Source: Capilliphycus robustus (GTDB lineage Bacteria; Cyanobacteriota; Cyanobacteriia; Cyanobacteriales; Microcoleaceae). Taken from it: a DNA stretch of 64,000 nt. Made by a program: the position numbers and the translations under genes. Below the pieces are notes generated by a model, which worked only from the letters and a program-made list of their open reading frames with translations, had not been told where the DNA came from and searched no databases. The stretch is taken from NCBI RefSeq assembly GCF_034932365.1, contig NZ_JAYGHR010000005.1, positions 62,001 to 126,000 of the forward strand. Reading direction: 5' to 3'. Of this stretch, positions 62,832 to 64,000 are shown one piece after another; position 1 is the first letter of the stretch, and every line of letters begins with the position of its first letter.

Positions 62832-63590
62832 CTATTTTCTAGCTTTATTTTCGTCAAATCGGTGTTTCAGTCCGAAAACTCCCAAGGTCAACAAGCCCAA
62901 TATTGAAGAGGGTTCAGGAATAGAACTAGCGGGAGTTGAATTGATATCAAATCCAACGATTTGAAAATCTAATCGAGAACGGGCTTGAGCTTGATTAGGA
63001 TTGAGTTGATTCCAACTGATCCGAGCCGTTCCTGCTAAACTTGAAATCAAGGTATCACTTGTCCAAGCAAATCCATTCAAATCTGTTCCATTCTCAGGTG
63101 CCAAACTTTCGCTAAAAATCCCCTGAACATCGATTCCATTCACCTGATTAACGGCAAGTTTAATCTCAGTTCCCGCTTCAACAAAACCTGCTTCTGTCTT
63201 CGCAACCGTTAACAGAGAAAAGCCTTCAAAGACAGTCTGAGAATTGGGTAATACCGAATAGGAAACTGGGTTAAGATTTTCCACCCCAAACGATGCAGTT
63301 ATCCCATCCCAATTCAGAAACCAATTGACCTCAACCCCATTTTCCCAGTCCCAATAGATTTGACCTGTATTATCAGCTTGCGCTCCATTTGGCCCAATCG
63401 CAAATTCATAGTCTGCTCCTCCAAATACTCCCGCTCGTCCTTCTACTTTCCATCCCAGCGAAGTCCAGTCCGATGGAACAGAGGTTACAGGTTCAAGCTG
63501 TAGAGCGCTAGCGCTTTGAGTCAACCCGACATTCGCCAGAGTTAAACCCAAAGTTGCGGAGAGCGCAATGAATTTATTTTCAGTGATCAT
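62832..63590 (-). CDS. exported PEP-CTERM protein
   Basis: 252 residues. Signal peptide (SATLGLTLANVGLTQSASA), a beta-rich middle, and a C-terminal PEP-CTERM sorting signal: SIPEPSSILGLLTLGVFGL followed by a basic end. Such proteins are processed by exosortase and are linked to envelope or extracellular matrix. The middle domain is not recognised. Confidence 0.9.
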   Translation of the reverse strand: MITENKFIALSATLGLTLANVGLTQSASALQLEPVTSVPSDWTSLGWKVEGRAGVFGGADYEFAIGPNGAQADNTGQIYWDWENGVEVNWFLNWDGITASFGVENLNPVSYSVLPNSQTVFEGFSLLTVAKTEAGFVEAGTEIKLAVNQVNGIDVQGIFSESLAPENGTDLNGFAWTSDTLISSLAGTARISWNQLNPNQAQARSRLDFQIVGFDINSTPASSIPEPSSILGLLTLGVFGLKHRFDENKARK

Positions 63591-63838
63591 AGCACTTGTT
63601 TGAAGTTAACGCCTCAAACTTAAGTTTAGCTAACTGAGACTCAGAAATTCGCGTCTCCTTCGTTAATTTTTGCACAATCTCAGAGGGTTTGAATATTTCA
63701 CCTCCAAGAAATCAAATTTAATTGTTAGCCGAGGAGACTGGGTAGAGTTAGAGGAACGAAGGGAATTTTAGAGAGAGATGTTACAGGTTTTTAATAGCAA
63801 TATCCGACAGTCAAGTATAAGTTCTTTTCCAGTCTAAT

Positions 63839-64000
63839 CTACTTTTGTTTGATCACAACAACGGTCATATCATCAAAAACTTGTTGCTGACCAATATATT
63901 GCTGAACATCTGTCACAATGGCTTGTCGAATGTGTTCAGCAGAGTTTTGATGGTTTTTGAAAATCACTTCACATAACCGTTCTAAACCATATTGATCACT
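63839..64000 (-). CDS. PP2C-type (SpoIIE-like) phosphatase, C-terminal end only
   Basis: 53 residues are in the window; the rest lies beyond the right edge. SDQYGLERLCEVI and VFDDMTVVVIK match the end of PP2C/SpoIIE serine phosphatase domains, with the metal-binding Asp in DDMT. Likely a regulator acting on anti-sigma factor antagonists or similar, but the sensor part is not visible. Confidence 0.75.
   Translation of the reverse strand, partial: SDQYGLERLCEVIFKNHQNSAEHIRQAIVTDVQQYIGQQQVFDDMTVVVIKQK

Overview
The window is bacterial chromosome from a cyanobacterium. The evidence is direct: a PsaK photosystem I subunit, a high-light-inducible (Hli) protein, a ferrochelatase with a C-terminal chlorophyll-binding segment, a CruA/CruP-type lycopene cyclase homologue, a CyaC-type kinase/adenylate cyclase, and many copies of the HIP1 octamer GCGATCGC. 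Abundant heptad-type short tandem repeats between genes and the multidomain signalling proteins suggest a filamentous (Oscillatoriales-like) species, but that is inference.

Layout. 1-7855: core and envelope genes (purU partial, a PBP4-type DD-peptidase, a Tat-exported aldo/keto reductase, a DUF4377 plus META pair, an SH3b protein, a peptide-type solute-binding lipoprotein). 7944-18617: a 10.7 kb integrated genetic element bounded by perfect 54-bp direct repeats. It carries a tyrosine recombinase next to its right end, a large Toprim-like/SF3-helicase replication protein (CyRepA1-like), three ribbon-helix-helix type DNA-binding proteins, an iteron array of TGTNNACA boxes that runs through one of those genes, a candidate structured RNA ahead of the replication genes, and a co-oriented run of small proteins of unknown function. 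It has no capsid, packaging or conjugation gene, so it looks like an integrated plasmid or satellite. 18835-30153: chromosomal genes (LuxR-type regulator, GNAT, miaE, AarF kinase, DUF3352, a PqqD-domain protein with a lasso-leader-like tail, ald, murA, an M48 protease whose end overlaps tRNA-Leu). 30379-37243: a type I restriction-modification locus between tRNA-Leu(CAA) and tRNA-Gly(UCC), with hsdR interrupted by one in-frame TAA. 37417-64000: signalling (cyaC, response regulators, a hybrid kinase with an eroded ATP site), metabolism (larB, ispF, gdhA, hemH), photosynthesis (hli, psaK), a gyrA/parC-type topoisomerase subunit, an MalK-type ATPase with an insertion, a TPR protein, a PEP-CTERM protein and the end of a PP2C phosphatase.

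How it fits together. The integrated element is the most unusual part: recombinase and att repeats would give excision and integration, the helicase-primase and iterons would give replication or partition of the excised circle, and the divergent ribbon-helix-helix gene with its palindrome at 9848-9865 looks like a switch controlling the small-gene run. The restriction locus is probably phase-decayed or mutated in its nuclease subunit while keeping methylation (hsdM, hsdS). All functional assignments are from reading the proteins; no database search was run.
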